Assembly (NCBI GenBank): GCA_031548025.1
Contig: JAVBRM010000011.1
Span: 1 to 64,000 of the forward strand
Length of the DNA stretch: 64,000 nucleotides
DNA from: UBA5239 sp031548025
GTDB taxonomy: Bacteria > Verrucomicrobiota > Lentisphaeria > Victivallales > Victivallaceae
Reading direction: 5' to 3'
A program made the position numbers and the translations under genes. A model generated the notes under the pieces. That model searched no databases. It was not told where the DNA came from and saw nothing but the letters and a program-made list of their open reading frames with translations. Positions 61,115 through 64,000 of this stretch are shown piece after piece (positions within the stretch are counted from its first letter, which is position 1; each line of letters starts with the position of its first letter).

Positions 61115-62203
61115 ATGCCGTTGCCGTCAAAACAAAAAGAAATTTATCAATATCTGGCGGATGATATCCGCAAGTTCTACTACCCGGGAGCCAAGCTGCC
61201 GAATGAGCGGAATTATGCCGAGCGGCTCGGGGTGGCGCGCAAGACTCTGCGCTATTCATTGCAGCGGCTGGAAGAAGAAAGACGGATCGTCCGCCGGAAA
61301 ACCGGCACTTATGTACTGGACGAGGAAACGGGACGTTGCCCCCAGGCCAGAGAAGCCAGCCCTATCTCCATTCTGCTGCCATGTCCGAATTATACTGAAG
61401 CCGCCAACGCTTCTTCGGTCGTCCATATCCAGGATGTTATCCGGGGGGCCATGCGGGCCGCGCTGGAAGCCGGCACCCGGGTGGTAACCATTCCGGTGTC
61501 GGAAAACAATGACCGGGACAATATCAACTGGAACCAGTTGGCCGGATTGGGAAAAGACGATATCGTGCTGTTGACGGGGGCCTGGTATTACCGGGTAATC
61601 CCCGTATTGACGGCCCGGAAATGCCGGATCGGCTGTATCGTGGAACAGGACCGTATCGACATGCTCGACTTTTCCGGCGCCACCAATGGTTATCTCGTTT
61701 ATATCCGCAAGAACTGGCAGGGATTTCTGACCGAACCGATTGATTTCCTGAAAAAAAGCGGAGCCGGAAAAATCGCCGCCTTCATGGCCATGGCTCCGGA
61801 TTGCGCTGATTTGTTGGAAAAATGGCATAAGAGCGGCAGCGCGCCAAATTTCACCTTCGGAATCACCGATCATCTGCTTTCCTTCGATAAACAGATGAAT
61901 GCCTTGAAAACATTCTGTCGGAATCATAAATTCGACGCGCTGATCCTGGACATGAATTCAACATCGGACCGGCATATCGACCTGTATCAGGAACTGGCAT
62001 TGCCGTTATCGGTCAAGCTGGTCATCAATTCAAGAAGTTTTCTCGGCCCGCATCCACGCCCGAACATGTTCATGTACTATGATCCATATTTGGAAACCGG
62101 TTATACTCTTACCAAATCCCTATTGTCTGGTGGCACAAACGGCGAAACCAGACGGATGGAAAATAAATTTTATACAACCGAGGAGGCATATAATGAAAAA
62201 TAA
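61115..62203 (+). CDS. GntR-family regulator with LacI-type sensor (cassette E)
   Basis: A 362-residue regulator. The winged helix covers residues 1-65 (YYPGAKLPNERNYAERLGVARKTLRY, LEEERRIVRRKTGTYVLD). The rest is a LacI-type sensor (ISILLPCPNY, GLGKDDIVLLTGAWYYRV, RCRIGCIVEQD-like stretch, later FDALILDMNS). ATG 61115 has GGAGG 4 nt upstream and is preferred to ATG 61094, which lies inside the operator-like repeat. Its end overlaps the pseudopilin start by 11 bp. Confidence 0.87.
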   Translation: MPLPSKQKEIYQYLADDIRKFYYPGAKLPNERNYAERLGVARKTLRYSLQRLEEERRIVRRKTGTYVLDEETGRCPQAREASPISILLPCPNYTEAANASSVVHIQDVIRGAMRAALEAGTRVVTIPVSENNDRDNINWNQLAGLGKDDIVLLTGAWYYRVIPVLTARKCRIGCIVEQDRIDMLDFSGATNGYLVYIRKNWQGFLTEPIDFLKKSGAGKIAAFMAMAPDCADLLEKWHKSGSAPNFTFGITDHLLSFDKQMNALKTFCRNHKFDALILDMNSTSDRHIDLYQELALPLSVKLVINSRSFLGPHPRPNMFMYYDPYLETGYTLTKSLLSGGTNGETRRMENKFYTTEEAYNEK

Positions 62204-62855
62204 TCGCGGAAAATTCACACTCATCGAGCTCCTGGTGGTGATTGCAATCATCGCCATTCTGGCGGCAATGCTGCTGCCGGCGCTGAATACCGCCAGGGAA
62301 AGCGCCAAGAAAACCTCATGCATGAATCAATTAAGACAATTGGCGCTGATTATCGACAGTTACGAATCCGATCATAACGAAGTTCAACTGCCCTATTTGT
62401 GGAGCACCAAAACCTGGGGCTGGAGCCTGTGGAATGCGAACAGTTTCAAAGATATCCCGTCTTTTGACTCCTTGAAATACCGGCCGAAGATTTTGCGCTG
62501 CCCCTCCGAAACCCGGCAGCGGATAAACTCGGGAACGACTTATCCATGCCCCGATATTCAGTATGCCGATACCTTTGACTATGCGTGCAATGCTTACTCA
62601 AGCAACCGGAAGCGAACAGGCTACCGGATGCCCTCCGCCACCGGACGGATCGCCGACGGCAAATCCTATATTATGGAATTCAATAACGTACCGCCTAAAT
62701 TCCAGAAGCGCCACGCTCAGAAAACGATTACCAATGTCCTGTTCATGGATGGTCATGTCGAATCCAGAACCTTCATTCGTAGCGACGCCACAGCCTGGCA
62801 GGATGTATTCTGGGGCTATAATAATGCGACTTTGAATGGTAAATATTATAGATAA
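62193..62855 (+). CDS. Pseudopilin (cassette E)
   Basis: A 220-residue pseudopilin (NNRGKFTLIELLVV, stalk LNTARESAKKTSCMNQLRQL). The C-terminus KRHAQKTITNVLFMDGHVE is the H-Xn-DG motif with 11 residues instead of 9. Lys precedes the cleavage Phe, with Gly one place earlier. ATG 62193 has AGGAGG at 62181-62186 and starts inside the regulator gene, so translation is coupled. Confidence 0.86.
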   Translation: MKNNRGKFTLIELLVVIAIIAILAAMLLPALNTARESAKKTSCMNQLRQLALIIDSYESDHNEVQLPYLWSTKTWGWSLWNANSFKDIPSFDSLKYRPKILRCPSETRQRINSGTTYPCPDIQYADTFDYACNAYSSNRKRTGYRMPSATGRIADGKSYIMEFNNVPPKFQKRHAQKTITNVLFMDGHVESRTFIRSDATAWQDVFWGYNNATLNGKYYR

Positions 62856-62867
62856 AGGAAATAGATC

Positions 62868-64000
62868 GTGAAAATTAAGTTATTGATGTTGTTGACCGTT
62901 TTATCGGCGGTTGTCTGCGGGTCGGTTTTTGAAGTGCCCTTGCTTACGGCTCCACCTGTTATCGACGGCAGAATTGAGGGCGGCGAGTTGAAAAATACCC
63001 TGTTGATCAGCGGGGCCGGGCAGAATGTCGATCCCCGCCGCAGTCAGGTTTTCCTGGGGTGGACCAAGGACTTCCTGTATATCGGGATGCGGTCGGAAAT
63101 GCCGCCATTGGGGAAACTGGCCTTGAATCGCAGTTCACTGGGACCGGTAAGCGACGATTCACTGGAATTGTGGCTGGTGCCGCCGGTCGGGAAACGCGAG
63201 CTGGACGCCGCGAAATTCGGCGAATTCCAGTTGATCGTCAACCACATCGGGGAGACCCATCAAATTCATCACAATCCCGGTTACGGCCTGCCGGCCAAGG
63301 CCTGGAAGGGAAAAATCCAGGTCGCCAATTCCATTCACGACGGGGTATGGGACTGCGAAGTAGCTATTCCAGCGCGGGAACTCGGGTTTGAACAGTTGCG
63401 GGAAGGTGACTGGAAAATGCTTTTTGTCCGCAATTTCCGGGTTACGCCCGGCAAGCAAAGCCCATTTACCCAAGTCAACGGATTCATGAATTCCGGTTCT
63501 TACGCGGATTTCAGATTGAGTTCGGGCGGTATGGTCGTTCAGAATGATTATTCCACGGATTCGGCCCGTTTCCCAGATCGTTTTACCGCCAGCCGCCCGG
63601 GAACTCTCGAAGTTAAAATCGGCAACGATGAATTCAGCCGCCAATTGACTGCCGGTTCGCCGGTCGATCTCGGCGAACGCCAGCCGAAAAAGAGCGCCCC
63701 CGTCTCGTATACGGTCAAAGATGAGGCCGGAAAAATCGTTTTTTCCCGCAATATCAATTTTGAACCGCCACCGGCCCGGATCTGGAACAACTTGGAATCG
63801 TATATTACCCTGAGACAGGATTTCTCCGGCAAAGCGGATCAACTGGTTTGGCCGCCACAGGACGTAAATGCCGTAGTAAAAGGCGAAGTCTCCATGATTC
63901 CAGGGCGCACCGACAGCGAACAAGCCGCCGATTTTGCCCAAAAAGGCGCCGGGATTGTATATCAGAACGGCAAAATTTCCATTCCGGGCGCCATTGCCAT
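62868..64000 (+). CDS. Secreted protein with CBM9-like domain, N-terminal part (cut by window edge)
   Basis: The frame is open from GTG 62868 to the right edge, at least 377 residues. RBS AAAGGA lies about 8 nt before GTG. Residues 1-19 are a signal (KIKLLMLLTVLSAVVCG). A CBM9-like sandwich follows: PPVIDGRIEGGEL, VFLGWTKDFLYIGMRSEM, SLELWLVPPVG, WDCEVAIPARELGF. Further beta domains begin at about 240 (FTASRPGTLEVKIGN, VSYTVKDEAGKIVFSRN). It is the exported partner of cassette E. A catalytic domain, if any, lies beyond the window. Confidence 0.8.
   Translation, partial: MKIKLLMLLTVLSAVVCGSVFEVPLLTAPPVIDGRIEGGELKNTLLISGAGQNVDPRRSQVFLGWTKDFLYIGMRSEMPPLGKLALNRSSLGPVSDDSLELWLVPPVGKRELDAAKFGEFQLIVNHIGETHQIHHNPGYGLPAKAWKGKIQVANSIHDGVWDCEVAIPARELGFEQLREGDWKMLFVRNFRVTPGKQSPFTQVNGFMNSGSYADFRLSSGGMVVQNDYSTDSARFPDRFTASRPGTLEVKIGNDEFSRQLTAGSPVDLGERQPKKSAPVSYTVKDEAGKIVFSRNINFEPPPARIWNNLESYITLRQDFSGKADQLVWPPQDVNAVVKGEVSMIPGRTDSEQAADFAQKGAGIVYQNGKISIPGAIA

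Noticed and set aside
1..64000. CRISPR array, rRNA, insertion sequences, prophage
   Set aside because: No evenly spaced repeats, transposase, integrase or phage structural genes were seen on either strand.

Overview
The window looks like a chromosomal segment of a Lentisphaerae bacterium (Victivallales type, PVC superphylum). This is inferred from gene content. There are six single pseudopilins without a type II secretion operon, two DUF4838/CBM9-like secreted proteins, several LacI/GntR regulators with sugar-binding sensor domains, large secreted glycoside hydrolases, a TIGR04073-like exosortase-associated protein and a DWG-type Ser/Thr kinase. Coding density is high and GC-rich. No rRNA, insertion sequence or CRISPR array is visible.

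Layout: 1-815 holds the tail of a zeta-toxin-like ATPase and a Gdx/SugE guanidinium exporter behind a guanidine-II (mini-ykkC) riboswitch. 855-19229 is a carbohydrate region with three regulator-pseudopilin-secreted enzyme cassettes; the first continues into an amidohydrolase and an M55 D-aminopeptidase, and the other two are divergent from a shared 227-bp control region. 19264-24620 encodes two related secreted repeat/propeller proteins. 24819-25103 holds three tRNAs (Leu, Gly, Tyr). 25209-34265 is mostly housekeeping: murJ, ychF, a TIGR04073-type protein, queF-argJ, a tandem-duplicated WaaG-like glycosyltransferase and typA. 34511-47143 is a second carbohydrate region: a GH42-like giant, a fourth cassette, a GH78 rhamnosidase, an AlkD-like protein, a CBM48 protein and a GH4 enzyme. 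47202-58318 reads right to left as one tightly packed set: yajC, secDF, an ExbB-like membrane protein, a coiled-coil protein with a transmembrane Asp, a Ser/Thr kinase with a C-terminal FGE-like domain, an ABC-F ATPase and a secreted deacetylase. 58561-64000 contains a membrane-anchored charged protein, a short pseudopilin, a secreted hypothetical, folB and a fifth cassette cut by the window edge.

The most striking pattern is the cassette repeated five times: a one-component regulator (one LacI, four GntR, each with a LacI-type sensor), then directly downstream a single pseudopilin, then large secreted polysaccharide-active or carbohydrate-binding proteins. All six pseudopilins in the window lack the usual Gly before the cleavage-site Phe. 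The inference is that each cassette senses one glycan, makes its own dedicated pseudopilin, and exports or displays its own enzymes.

The second candidate for an undescribed system is the ExbB-like / Asp-TM coiled-coil / kinase-FGE trio joined to yajC-secDF by overlaps or very short gaps. Its architecture recalls two-component proton-driven motors plus a signalling kinase, but its function is unknown.
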